Part shown: in pieces, positions 1-6,280 of the stretch
Numbering within the stretch: the first letter of the stretch is position 1
Layout: every line of letters starts with the position of its first letter
NCBI GenBank assembly: GCA_005880175.1
Contig: VBJR01000066.1
Span: 1-14,121, forward strand
Length of the DNA: 14,121 nucleotides
Direction: 5' to 3'
DNA from: Chloroflexota bacterium
Lineage (GTDB): Bacteria; Chloroflexota; Dormibacteria; Dormibacterales; Dormibacteraceae
Translations under genes and position numbers: made by a program
Notes under the pieces: model-generated
Told to the model about the DNA's origin: nothing
The model's database searches: none
Seen by the model: the letters and a program-made list of their open reading frames with translations, nothing else

Positions 1-56
1 TGGACGAGCCGGGGCGTGGTGCGGGGCCGGCTTCGCCGGACGCGGGGACCCGAGCC

Positions 57-239
57 ATGAGCCGGACGTTCAAGGAGATGCGCGCGGTCGGTGACCGCAA
101 GCGCAACGCGGTCCTGAGCCGCCAGGAAGCACGAAGGTGCGCGCAGGTGTCGCGCACGTTGTCAGACGGGTACGAGCGCCGTGGGAGGCGCAAGGAGGAG
201 TCGCCATCGGATCGGACTGAAAAGGAGGACGTCACATGA
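57..239 (+). CDS. Small basic hypothetical protein
   Basis: This is a 60-codon frame rich in Arg, Lys and Glu with no recognizable domain or membrane segment. The frame is open to the window edge upstream of the ATG at 57, so it could be the 3' end of a longer gene. The ATG lies in an ATGA overlap with a frame ending at 60, and its stop overlaps the ssb start in another ATGA. These overlaps suggest one translationally coupled operon, but ATGA overlaps also arise by chance in GC-rich DNA. Function unknown; it may not be real. Confidence 0.35.
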   Translation: MSRTFKEMRAVGDRKRNAVLSRQEARRCAQVSRTLSDGYERRGRRKEESPSDRTEKEDVT

Positions 240-640
240 ACAACGTACAACTCATCGGGAACCTGGCTCGCGCGGTGGAGCTGCGCGAGCTGGGCGGGAA
301 CAAGGTGGTCGGGAAGACGCTGCTCGCGGTGTCGCGGATGCACAAGGGCACGCGCACGGGTACGGACTGGATTCCGGTCACGCTGTGGGACAAGCAGGCG
401 CAGGCGGCGGCGCGCTATCTGGAGAAGGGGTCGCGGGTGGCCATCCAGGGCCGCTTGCACGGCGACTACGTGCCGGTGAAGGGCCAGGCCGAGGGCGAGC
501 CGAAGCGGTCGCGCCTGGTGCTGGAGGTGATCGTGGACCGGATCACCTACCTGAGCGCGGTGAAGCGGCCCGGCGAGGGCCCGGCCGGGGAGACGGCCGA
601 GTCGAAGCCCGCCGAGAGCGGCGGGAGGTCCGGGCGATGA
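236..640 (+). CDS. ssb: Single-stranded DNA-binding protein (SSB), element-borne
   Basis: This 134-aa protein matches the OB-fold SSB pattern: N-terminal MNNVQLIGNLARAVELREL, then the core TDWIPVTLWDKQAQAAARYL, then GSRVAIQGRLHGDY and a closing strand ending VDRITYLSAV near residue 112. SSBs coat single-stranded DNA during replication and rolling-circle or conjugative transfer. The C-terminus is a short Gly/Glu/Ser tail ending in SGGRSGR and lacks the acidic DDDIPF-like tip that housekeeping SSBs use to recruit partners, which suggests a dedicated mobile-element role. A strong AAGGAGG lies about 8 nt before the ATG. The stop overlaps the next ATG at 637 (ATGA), so coupling with the membrane protein is likely. 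Confidence 0.9.
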   Translation: MNNVQLIGNLARAVELRELGGNKVVGKTLLAVSRMHKGTRTGTDWIPVTLWDKQAQAAARYLEKGSRVAIQGRLHGDYVPVKGQAEGEPKRSRLVLEVIVDRITYLSAVKRPGEGPAGETAESKPAESGGRSGR

Positions 641-960
641 CGAGGAAGATGCTGAGGTGGACGGCGGGACGGCGGGCGCTCGTGGTGGCGCTCGTCGTCA
701 CCCTCACCGTGCTCTGGCAGTGGGCGTCGTGGTCGGGCGACCGGGGGCTGTCGATCCTCTACATCGTGTCCGCGCTGGTCTACGTGGCCGGCGCGGTGAC
801 GGGGACGGTGCTGCTGTCGCGGTGGATCTGGCGGCATCGGGCGCTCGTGATCGTGCGCTCGCTGGTGACGCAGCGCTACCGGACGGGGCCGGGCGGGCTG
901 TGGCGGCGGTACGTGGTGCCGAAGGTGTGGACGTACGCGCGGGAGGGCCCGCTGGCGTGA
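637..960 (+). CDS. Small two-helix membrane protein, possible N-terminal domain of the FtsK-like coupling protein
   Basis: The 107-aa product begins with a basic stretch (MTRKMLRWTAGRR), has a hydrophobic segment around residues 13-28, a short polar loop and a second hydrophobic segment around 39-61, then a basic tail with many Arg. Two N-terminal transmembrane helices followed by an ATPase is the layout of ConQ/Orf21-type coupling proteins, and the next frame encodes exactly such an ATPase without membrane helices. The stop at 958-960 is 4 nt before the TTG of the ATPase frame. Either these are two coupled genes or one gene with a frameshift near 950-965. The start is fixed by the ATGA overlap with ssb. 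Confidence 0.6.
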   Translation: MTRKMLRWTAGRRALVVALVVTLTVLWQWASWSGDRGLSILYIVSALVYVAGAVTGTVLLSRWIWRHRALVIVRSLVTQRYRTGPGGLWRRYVVPKVWTYAREGPLA

Positions 961-964
961 GGTC

Positions 965-1933
965 TTGGAGCAGGCGCTCGACCGGGGCGTGGACTGGCAG
1001 TACGAGCGGGGCCTGTACCACATGCGGGTCATCGCGGGCTGGGTGCCGGATCGCGTCACCTTCGCCGAGCTGCTGTCGCATGCGCGGCCGGCGGGGGAGC
1101 TGGTGTTCGCGGTGGGCATGGGCCGGCTGGGTCCGGTGTGGGCGGACTTGGCCGCGCTGCCCCACCTCCTGATCGGGGGCTGGACGGGCGCAGGCAAGTC
1201 GGTGTTCGTGCGGCAACTGGTGGCCTGGCTGGTGCTGCTCAACCGGCCTGAGCGGCTGAGGATCGGGTTCATCGATCTCAAGGGCGGAATGGAGCTGAAC
1301 ATCTTCGCGCGGCTGCCGCACCGCTTGGGGCCGGTGCTGCGGGAGTGGCAGGAGTGCGGGTCGCTGCTGGAGTACCTGAACGGCGAGCTGGACGCGCGGC
1401 AGGCGGCGTTCGACCGGGCCGGGGTGGTGAGCCTGGCCGAGTGGAACGGGCGGCATCCGGGGTCGGTGCTGCCGTACCTGGTCCTGGTCGTGGACGAGAT
1501 GGCCGAGCTGACGGCGGTGGACTCCAGCGACAAGGCCGAGCGGGCGACCCGTCAGGCGCTGCTGGCGCTGCTGGTGCGGCTCTGCCGGCTGGGCCGGGCG
1601 GCGGGCATCCACATCATCTGCGCGACGCAGAGGCCGGACGCGGACGCGGTGCCCGGTCAGCTCAAGGCCAACCTGCCGGCCACGATGGCGTTCCGGGTGC
1701 GCGACCCGGTGAACAGCCGTGTGCTTCTCGGGGACGGCAACCCGCAGGCGGCGAGCCTGCCCGTGATCGCTGGTCGCGGCATCTGGCAGTCAGACGTGCA
1801 GATGGAGTTGCAGACTCCGCTGCTGGACCGGGCCGAGGCGTCGGCGCTGCTGGCGCAGGCGTACCCGGAGGTCGCGAGCGTGGCGGCGGCGACGGTGGCC
1901 GAGCGCGAGCCGGCGGGGAGGTCGGAGCGATGA
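965..1933 (+). CDS. FtsK/SpoIIIE-type DNA translocase (coupling protein ATPase domain)
   Basis: This 322-aa P-loop ATPase has Walker A GGWTGAGKS at residues 71-79, Walker B YLVLVVDEMAEL with Asp177-Glu178, and the downstream CATQRPDADAVPGQLKANLP segment typical of the FtsK/SpoIIIE family, followed by FRVRDPVNSRVLLGDG. Such proteins act at the membrane and pump DNA or deliver the relaxase-DNA complex to the transfer channel. The frame lacks its own membrane helices; those are encoded just upstream in another frame (637-960). The first start is a TTG at 965 with no convincing Shine-Dalgarno, so translation probably depends on coupling, or the gene is really one with its neighbour. An ATG at 1022 is a less likely start because it would cut conserved sequence before Walker A. 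Confidence 0.85.
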   Translation: MEQALDRGVDWQYERGLYHMRVIAGWVPDRVTFAELLSHARPAGELVFAVGMGRLGPVWADLAALPHLLIGGWTGAGKSVFVRQLVAWLVLLNRPERLRIGFIDLKGGMELNIFARLPHRLGPVLREWQECGSLLEYLNGELDARQAAFDRAGVVSLAEWNGRHPGSVLPYLVLVVDEMAELTAVDSSDKAERATRQALLALLVRLCRLGRAAGIHIICATQRPDADAVPGQLKANLPATMAFRVRDPVNSRVLLGDGNPQAASLPVIAGRGIWQSDVQMELQTPLLDRAEASALLAQAYPEVASVAAATVAEREPAGRSER

Positions 1934-2415
1934 GGCGGGCAGGCGCGGGCCTGCGCCGCCGGGCGGTTGAAGGTCATGGCCTGGTGCCGGATGGTCCGGT
2001 GCGCAACCGGCGGCGACCACTGGCCGGGCTGCTGGTCATGGCGGGCGTGAACGATGAGGCGGCCTGGTCGGCGTGCGTCGAGTCGTCGGCCGGGCGAAGC
2101 GCGCGAGCAGCGGAGCGGCGCAGCGCGCTTTCGATCTGGAACTGCGATCTCGAAAGGCAAGCTGGCGCACGCGCGGATGTCAAGTTGACTCGACGCTCGC
2201 TCGCAGTGGTCGAGCTGGTCCCGGTCGTCGCCTTGGAGCTGGGCGGCGAGGCGGCACGGGTCCGCAGCGTGGCGTCCGGCCGGTTGCCGGCGCGAGCCGG
2301 CGCGGTGGTTGCGCGGAGCCTGGCGGCGATCCTGGCGGGCGTGGCTGGGGGCACCGAAGCTGTAACACGGTGCCCCCAAATGAGGCGGGGTGGTCGTTGG
2401 GCGGTGGCGGCATGA
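1930..2415 (+). CDS. Hypothetical ORF between ftsK-like and rep genes
   Basis: A 161-codon frame begins in an ATGA overlap with the FtsK stop and ends in an ATGA overlap with the rep start. Third positions are mostly G/C when read by eye, which mildly supports coding. The product is Ala/Arg/Val rich with no domain I recognize and no clear membrane segment. A perfect 11-bp hairpin lies near its 3' end (2346-2378). The same interval between coupling protein and relaxase genes carries oriT in ICEBs1, so this may be a non-coding origin region that is open only because of high GC. Confidence 0.3.
   Translation: MRRAGAGLRRRAVEGHGLVPDGPVRNRRRPLAGLLVMAGVNDEAAWSACVESSAGRSARAAERRSALSIWNCDLERQAGARADVKLTRRSLAVVELVPVVALELGGEAARVRSVASGRLPARAGAVVARSLAAILAGVAGGTEAVTRCPQMRRGGRWAVAA
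2346..2378. repeat. Perfect 11-bp inverted repeat before rep: candidate origin (oriT/dso) hairpin
   Basis: Left arm TGGGGGCACCG (2346-2356) and right arm CGGTGCCCCCA (2368-2378) are exact reverse complements, with an AT-richer 11-nt loop AAGCTGTAACA. It lies 33 nt before the rep start, between the translocase and the Rep_trans gene. Rep_trans proteins (pT181 RepC, ICEBs1 NicK) nick at inverted repeats, and in ICEBs1 oriT sits upstream of nicK, so an origin role is reasonable inference. An attenuator upstream of rep is the alternative. Weaker dyads nearby are CTTTCGA/TCGAAAG at 2128-2134 and 2150-2156 and GTCAAGTTGAC at 2179-2189. Confidence 0.5.
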
Positions 2416-2699
2416 CGTTGCGGCTGCTGTCGAGCGGCGTGGACACGCTGATCGTGACGGCCAGGGGCGGGGTGCGGTCGGCGCTGCTGGTCGAGCTGGA
2501 GGCGGGGCGGAAGCGTGCGCGCCACGAGGGCGGGCCTGTGCCGTTCGAGTTGGGGGGATCGGGCTGCGAGCTGCTGTTGAAGCCGTACGGGTGGAGCGGT
2601 TACCGGTACTGGCTGGCGTCGCCGGAGCTGGAGCTGTGGGTAGGCGCCGAGGAGGGCGGGGCCGGTGGAAGCGCTGGCGGCGGTGCGGGAGCTGCTTGA
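2412..2699 (+). CDS. Rep_trans-type replication initiator, N-terminal fragment
   Basis: The frame encodes 95 residues. The first ~75 resemble the start of replication initiation factor (Rep_trans) proteins: SGVDTLIVTARGG near the N-terminus, then a polar segment and GYRYWLASPELELWVG. In the family, a segment of roughly 20 residues followed by a helix should come next; here the frame runs into a Gly/Ala tail and stops at 2699. The missing continuation is in the +1 frame from about 2656 (PVEALAAVRELLEG). The start codon is shared with the previous stop in an ATGA. I infer one gene broken by a frameshift or small deletion at 2641-2665, although translational coupling to a GTG at 2665 is possible. 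Confidence 0.6.
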   Translation: MTLRLLSSGVDTLIVTARGGVRSALLVELEAGRKRARHEGGPVPFELGGSGCELLLKPYGWSGYRYWLASPELELWVGAEEGGAGGSAGGGAGAA

Positions 2700-4197
2700 G
2701 GGAGAGGTGTGCGCGGGACCGCTGCGGCTGAGGGTATCGAGGCTGGACCCATACGCGGACGCGCAGGGCTGGCGTCTGGAAGCGGCGGATGTTGACCGTT
2801 TCGTAACGCGAGCTGAGCACCGGCACCCGAACATCGAGGGCCATCGGTTCACGGGGTACGTGTTCGGCAAGGGCCGGGCGGGGCTGATGGCGCGGCTGTA
2901 CGACAAGGACTTCCAGATGGAGACGGCGGGCCTGACGTGGATGCACGAGGTATGGCGCGGCCGTGTCGAGGGCGAGATCGTGTGGCGTCTGGAGTTCGAG
3001 GTCAAGCGAGAGCTGCTGGGGCGGCTGGAAGCACAGGAGCCGGAGGCGGTGCTGGAGCGGTTGCCCGGTCTGTGGGCCTACTGCACGGGGGACTGGCTGA
3101 CGCTGCGGACGCGGACGGGAGACGCGGTGCGCGGGCACTGGCCGTTGGACCCGATGTGGGTGGAGGCGCAGGGCCTGATGGGTGGCGTGCAGGCCGGCGC
3201 GGAGCTGGTGTGGCAGGCGGCGGACGCTGCGGACGAGGAGCGCGTGCTGGCGGTGATACAGGGCGCGCTGACCACGTGGGCGGCAATGCGCGGCATCGAG
3301 GAGCCGAAGCGGGCGTGCCGGGCGATCGTGCTGCGGGTAGAGCGGTACCTGGCGAGGAAGGATCGGACGTTCGGGGGCGAGGTTCGGCGGAAGCGCGATC
3401 GTCTGCGGGCGCGGGGCGTGCGGAGAGCGGTGCTGAGCCGTCGTGTCCGGTTGGGCGTGCCGGCGACGGACGCTGGTGCTGGAGAGCCGAAGGCACAAGA
3501 GGAAAGGATCGTTACCTCGGATCGGCCGTTCGGCGCGGACCGTCCCGAAGGGACACGAGTTGGTCAATCTACCTTCTTGGCCCGTCCGGCTGAGGACACC
3601 ACGGGGTCGGACTCAGGGAGCGACCGGACGATAAGCACGTTGCCTGTCTCCGGGGGCGAACGCCAGGTTGGCCCGATGGAGGCGCAAAGGAGCGGCGCAG
3701 CCGTAAACCGGCGGCGCGATGGAGGCCAGAGCGATGCAGGGCGAGATGAGACGGATCAGCGGGGCGGGACGGAGGGAGAACCGAAGCAGCCGGGGGAGGA
3801 CGGCCGAGAGCACCATCGTGGACACGAGGATGACGGCGGCGAGCGTGGCGACGGCGGCGGACGCGCGATGGCGTCCGTGGGGGCGGAGCCCCCGTCGCGC
3901 GCCAGCGCGGTGGTGCCGGGCGTGGCGCTGCCGTCCGTCGTGGTCGGTCGTTGTCAGGACGGGGGCACGGTCGCTGGCGTTCGGTGTCGTCGTGTGGCGC
4001 GGACGGAGCGGGTAGGCCATGACCGGGACCGGGCCGGGCCGCGTTGTCAGCAAGCGTGTCAAGAGTCGAGGTGTCGGCGGTGGCAAGGGCACATCGGCGC
4101 GGGTTCGACAGTCGAACGTGGGGCACCATGCGCAGTCAGGCGTCACTCACGCGCGTTCGCGAGTGCTCCGCTTCGGTGTCGCCAGCAACCACTGTGA
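2665..4197 (+). CDS. Rep_trans-type replication initiator/relaxase, main part
   Basis: Read from the GTG at 2665, the first ~250 residues match a Rep_trans initiator: RLRVSRLDPYADAQGW, then VDRFVTRAEHR, RFTGYVFGKGRAGLMARLYDKDFQ, and a VWRLEFEVKRELL block followed by CTGDWLTLRTRT. These proteins nick an origin hairpin by a Tyr and start rolling-circle replication or transfer. The N-terminal part is in another frame just upstream; an AGGAGG about 10 nt before the GTG would allow separate initiation. After about 3440 the frame is low-complexity and hydrophilic and loses its third-position G/C preference, so the true stop is probably earlier than 4197 or in another frame. I give the open frame but trust only 2665 to about 3440. 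Confidence 0.6.
   Translation: MEALAAVRELLEGEVCAGPLRLRVSRLDPYADAQGWRLEAADVDRFVTRAEHRHPNIEGHRFTGYVFGKGRAGLMARLYDKDFQMETAGLTWMHEVWRGRVEGEIVWRLEFEVKRELLGRLEAQEPEAVLERLPGLWAYCTGDWLTLRTRTGDAVRGHWPLDPMWVEAQGLMGGVQAGAELVWQAADAADEERVLAVIQGALTTWAAMRGIEEPKRACRAIVLRVERYLARKDRTFGGEVRRKRDRLRARGVRRAVLSRRVRLGVPATDAGAGEPKAQEERIVTSDRPFGADRPEGTRVGQSTFLARPAEDTTGSDSGSDRTISTLPVSGGERQVGPMEAQRSGAAVNRRRDGGQSDAGRDETDQRGGTEGEPKQPGEDGREHHRGHEDDGGERGDGGGRAMASVGAEPPSRASAVVPGVALPSVVVGRCQDGGTVAGVRCRRVARTERVGHDRDRAGPRCQQACQESRCRRWQGHIGAGSTVERGAPCAVRRHSRAFASAPLRCRQQPL
3613..4020 (-). CDS. Possible antisense small membrane protein
   Basis: On the minus strand an ATG at 4020 opens a 135-codon frame. Its N-terminal half is His/Arg/Thr-rich, followed by a convincing hydrophobic helix (AAVATLAAVILVSTMVLSAV) and a second hydrophobic stretch (LIRLISPCIALASIAPPVYG). 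In the hydrophobic part nearly all codons end in G or C, as expected for coding DNA here, whereas the opposing rep frame does not. A competing plus frame at 3719-4015 shares the same periodicity and gives an Arg-rich product. No family recognized and no clear ribosome binding site; this could be a shadow. Confidence 0.2.
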   Translation of the reverse strand: MAYPLRPRHTTTPNASDRAPVLTTTDHDGRQRHARHHRAGARRGLRPHGRHRASAAVATLAAVILVSTMVLSAVLPRLLRFSLRPAPLIRLISPCIALASIAPPVYGCAAPLRLHRANLAFAPGDRQRAYRPVAP

Positions 4198-4284
4198 GAC
4201 GCGTAAGGCTCTTGTAGACAATCCGCGCACTGAGAAAGCAGGGAAGTCTCAGCGATTGAGTGAAACGTGGCTTGATTTTGCGCG

Positions 4285-4290
4285 TATAAT
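4285..4290 (+). promoter_or_regulatory. Perfect TATAAT -10 box upstream of the integrase
   Basis: TATAAT lies 49 nt before the integrase ATG in the only clearly AT-rich ~150 bp of the element. A -35 box is not obvious: TGAAAC (4261-4266, 18-nt spacing) or TTGAGT (4256-4261, 23-nt spacing) are weak candidates. A consensus -10 in such GC-rich DNA suggests the integrase has its own promoter, independent of the transfer/replication operon. Confidence 0.45.
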
Positions 4291-4338
4291 TGTAAGTGCG
4301 GAGCTGACAGGCAAGATTCGGAGCGAGGACAGCCAACG

Positions 4339-6243
4339 ATGAGACGCGGTGTGATCTACGTTCGCCAGAGCAGTCACAAGCCCTACAAGGCTGGCAAGCT
4401 GCCCAGGAACACTGTCAGTCCCGAGGTGCAAGAGGAGAAGTGCCGCGAGCTGCCAGAGATCAGGGAGTGCGATGCGGTGCGCGTCATCCGCGATCTAGAC
4501 AAGAGCGGTAAGGACGTGGCCAATCGTGAGGGCTTCCAAGCCATCCTCGCGGAGATCAGGTCAGACCCGCCCGAAGTGATCGCGGTATACGACCAGTCGC
4601 GCAGCTTCCGCAACACGACTGAGGCGCTTGCCTTCTACGCGATGATGGAGGAGTTGCCACAGGTCAACATCGTGTTCCATATCGGCCAGATGGACAGGTC
4701 GGCCGTGGGCGAGTTCTCGTATACGGCGCTGGCCGCCGCTCACACGATGGAGCGGAAGATGACCAGCTTGAAGACGCGCGACACGTACGCGTACCTGAAC
4801 GCGCGGGGCGTGGCCACGGGTTCGGCGCCGCCGGGCTACCAGCGGACGGAGGACGGGAAGTTCCTGCCGATCGAAGAAGATGCGACGATCGTGCGCCGGG
4901 TTTTCGAGATGTACGCCACGGGGCAGTTCTCGGCCCGGTCGCTCGCGGAGCGGCTGAACCTGGAAGGTGTGCGCCGGATCGGCCGGGCGCGGTCTGACGG
5001 CGAGGAGACGGGCGGCGGCTGGATCGCTGAGAGCATCGGATGGATGCTCCGCAACGTGGCCTACGTGGGCAAGACGTACAGCATCAGCCGTGACCGGCGC
5101 GAGGGCGATCTGATCCAAGCGAGTTGGCCGGCGATCGTTGATGAGGAGCTGTTCGCGTCGGTGCAGCGGATTCTCGACCGCTACAACCACGCGGGGCGAG
5201 CCGGCCGGCGTCCGAAGGAGTACCTGTTCGCCGGGCTGCTGATCTGCCGGGGCTGCTGGCGGCGAATGCACGCGCGGACTACGGCGGGCGGCGCGCGGTA
5301 CCGCTGCCGGCGCGATCTGGCGGACGGTCAGCGGTGCGTCGAGGGCGGGCACGCCATCGCGGAGAGCGCGTTGTTGCCGTGGGCCGAGGTCCTGATGGAG
5401 CGGTTGTCGGCGCTCCAGCCACAGGGGTTCCGGGCGGCGCTGGAAGCGGCCAGGGGCGGTCAGGTTCGCTCCGAGGGCGCGATCGAGCAGCTTGACCGTA
5501 GCCTCGTCCGGCTCCGCAAGCTGTTCCTGTGGGGCCAGGTCGACGAAGACGAGTACAGGAGCGAGTACGAGCGGCTGAGCGAGCTACGGGCCGAGCTGGC
5601 GGCGGCGCCGGTCGCGCCGAAGCTCCAGATAGACGGGCTTCTGGAGGGCTGGCGGCGAGGCGAGCTGGCGGTGAGGCGGGAACTGCTTCGGGTCCTGTTC
5701 GACGGGTTGGTTGTCGAGGACGGGGCGATCGTGGAGTACGTGCCACGGGCGGACCGCGCCGCCGAAGTGGTGGCGCTGGTACGTTTGGCGCTGGATGGTG
5801 CCGAAGTCGTGGAGATCGCCGCGTCCGGTGGGGCGAAGTCGTCCCGTCAGGTGGGTAATTGCGTAGGTGGGGGCCTGCCCCCTCTTGCATCTTGGGACCG
5901 CCTCGTGAGCGAGCTGACGATCACGTTCACCGAGGACCAGATCGCGGCGTACGCGGAGGCGTCGGGCGATCACAACCCGATCCACCTGGACGCCGAGTTC
6001 GCGCGCTCGGTCGGGCTGCCGGGGGTCATCGCGCACGGCATGCTGCAGATGGGCCTGCTGGCGCGCGTCGCGGGCGAGCCGGGGCGGCTGCGCCGGCTGA
6101 GCTGCCGGTTCGCCGGCATGGTCAGGCCCGGCGACACGGTGGTGTTCCGCGGCGAGGAGCAGGGGGGAAGGGTCCAGCTCAGCGCGTCGAACCAGGACGG
6201 CGAGTCGGTCGTGACGAAGGCGACGGCTGAGCTGCTTCCATAG
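4339..6243 (+). CDS. Large serine recombinase (integrase), reading frame fused to a host MaoC hydratase domain
   Basis: The open frame encodes 634 residues. Residues 1-150 are a resolvase catalytic domain with YVRQSS (catalytic Ser11) and VYDQSRSFRNTTE; about 165-285 is the recombinase DNA-binding domain (APPGYQR to VQRILDRY); 296-335 is a zinc ribbon with Cys303, Cys306, Cys323 and Cys333; 360-450 is helical and coiled-coil-like. This is the large serine integrase layout, which catalyses attP x attB recombination. From about residue 519 the frame continues without a stop into a MaoC-type hotdog domain (ASGDHNPIH with Asp544 and His549), which is foreign to integrases. I infer that integration into a maoC gene created an in-frame fusion; the native integrase probably ended near residue 505-520. 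The promoter is probably the TATAAT at 4285. In the integrated state a fusion protein could be made. Confidence 0.85.
   Translation: MRRGVIYVRQSSHKPYKAGKLPRNTVSPEVQEEKCRELPEIRECDAVRVIRDLDKSGKDVANREGFQAILAEIRSDPPEVIAVYDQSRSFRNTTEALAFYAMMEELPQVNIVFHIGQMDRSAVGEFSYTALAAAHTMERKMTSLKTRDTYAYLNARGVATGSAPPGYQRTEDGKFLPIEEDATIVRRVFEMYATGQFSARSLAERLNLEGVRRIGRARSDGEETGGGWIAESIGWMLRNVAYVGKTYSISRDRREGDLIQASWPAIVDEELFASVQRILDRYNHAGRAGRRPKEYLFAGLLICRGCWRRMHARTTAGGARYRCRRDLADGQRCVEGGHAIAESALLPWAEVLMERLSALQPQGFRAALEAARGGQVRSEGAIEQLDRSLVRLRKLFLWGQVDEDEYRSEYERLSELRAELAAAPVAPKLQIDGLLEGWRRGELAVRRELLRVLFDGLVVEDGAIVEYVPRADRAAEVVALVRLALDGAEVVEIAASGGAKSSRQVGNCVGGGLPPLASWDRLVSELTITFTEDQIAAYAEASGDHNPIHLDAEFARSVGLPGVIAHGMLQMGLLARVAGEPGRLRRLSCRFAGMVRPGDTVVFRGEEQGGRVQLSASNQDGESVVTKATAELLP
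5850..5905. other. Probable attachment-site junction (element/host boundary)
   Basis: The encoded protein changes here from serine-integrase tail (ASGGAKSSRQVGN) to MaoC hydratase (ELTITFTEDQIAAYAEASGD). The exact crossover dinucleotide cannot be set without the other end or an empty site. A GGGGG/CCCCC hairpin with a CCTG loop (5869-5873, 5878-5882) followed by a mildly T-containing stretch lies inside; it could be part of the attP arm or the native integrase terminator. The matching junction should lie before position 1, next to the first codons of maoC. Confidence 0.5.
5896..6243 (+). pseudogene. MaoC-like (R)-enoyl-CoA hydratase, 5' end displaced by the element
   Basis: About 115 codons of a single-hotdog MaoC/HadB-type hydratase are present, with the hydratase motif ASGDHNPIH (catalytic Asp and His of the family), GLPGVIAHGMLQMGLLARV and a C-terminal FAGMVRPGDTVVFRGE strand block. 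HadB-type proteins have around 140 residues and start with 12-18 residues ending in a VGDxLP motif; those are missing here. These enzymes hydrate trans-2-enoyl-CoA or -ACP. A GTG at 5905 could start a 112-aa product, but there is no good Shine-Dalgarno, so it may only be made as the integrase fusion. It lies just upstream of the SDR gene and was probably the first gene of that operon. Confidence 0.7.
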
Positions 6244-6280
6244 ATCCACAGCATTTCGTCGCTCACAGGAGACAGACAGC

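Larger units (their letters stand above)
3441..4338. other. Poorly coding stretch between rep and integrase
   Basis: No convincing gene was found here. The rep frame stays open to 4197 but reads as Gly/Asp/Glu/Arg-rich low complexity. Between about 3720 and 4015, G/C peaks at the first position of the rep frame, which instead favours another plus frame (3719-4015) or an antisense frame (3613-4020). A GC hairpin GGGGGC/GCCCCC with a 3-nt loop lies at 3879-3893. From about 4185 to 4338 the DNA becomes clearly AT-richer and contains a TATAAT box. A plus frame 4019-4342 overlaps the integrase start but has no recognizable features. Confidence 0.5.
1..5895. mobile_element. Right-hand part of an integrated conjugative/mobilizable element
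   Basis: The block contains, on one strand, a single-stranded DNA-binding protein, an FtsK-like DNA translocase with a preceding membrane domain, a Rep_trans-type initiator and a large serine recombinase at the edge. SSB, coupling ATPase and Rep_trans relaxase/initiator form the DNA-processing core known from Tn916 and ICEBs1; those elements use tyrosine integrases, so the serine integrase makes this a different combination. The right boundary is placed where the integrase reading frame turns into a host MaoC hydratase domain, roughly 5850-5905. The left end and any mating-channel genes lie before position 1, so I cannot tell whether it is self-transmissible. Confidence 0.75.

Noticed and set aside
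27..39. CCGGC/GCCGG hairpin near the window start
   Set aside because: Only 5 bp with a 3-nt loop, expected by chance at this GC content.
1657..3567. Long minus-strand open frame across ftsK and rep
   Set aside because: Arg/Pro/His-rich shadow of plus-strand coding DNA with no recognizable domain.
3879..3893. GGGGGC/GCCCCC hairpin as a terminator after rep
   Set aside because: Short stem in very GC-rich DNA, no T-run, and no clear gene end beside it.
4019..4342. A plus-strand 107-codon frame whose stop overlaps the integrase ATG
   Set aside because: No domain, it crosses the AT-rich promoter-like region, and an ATGA overlap appears automatically when the second codon starts with A.
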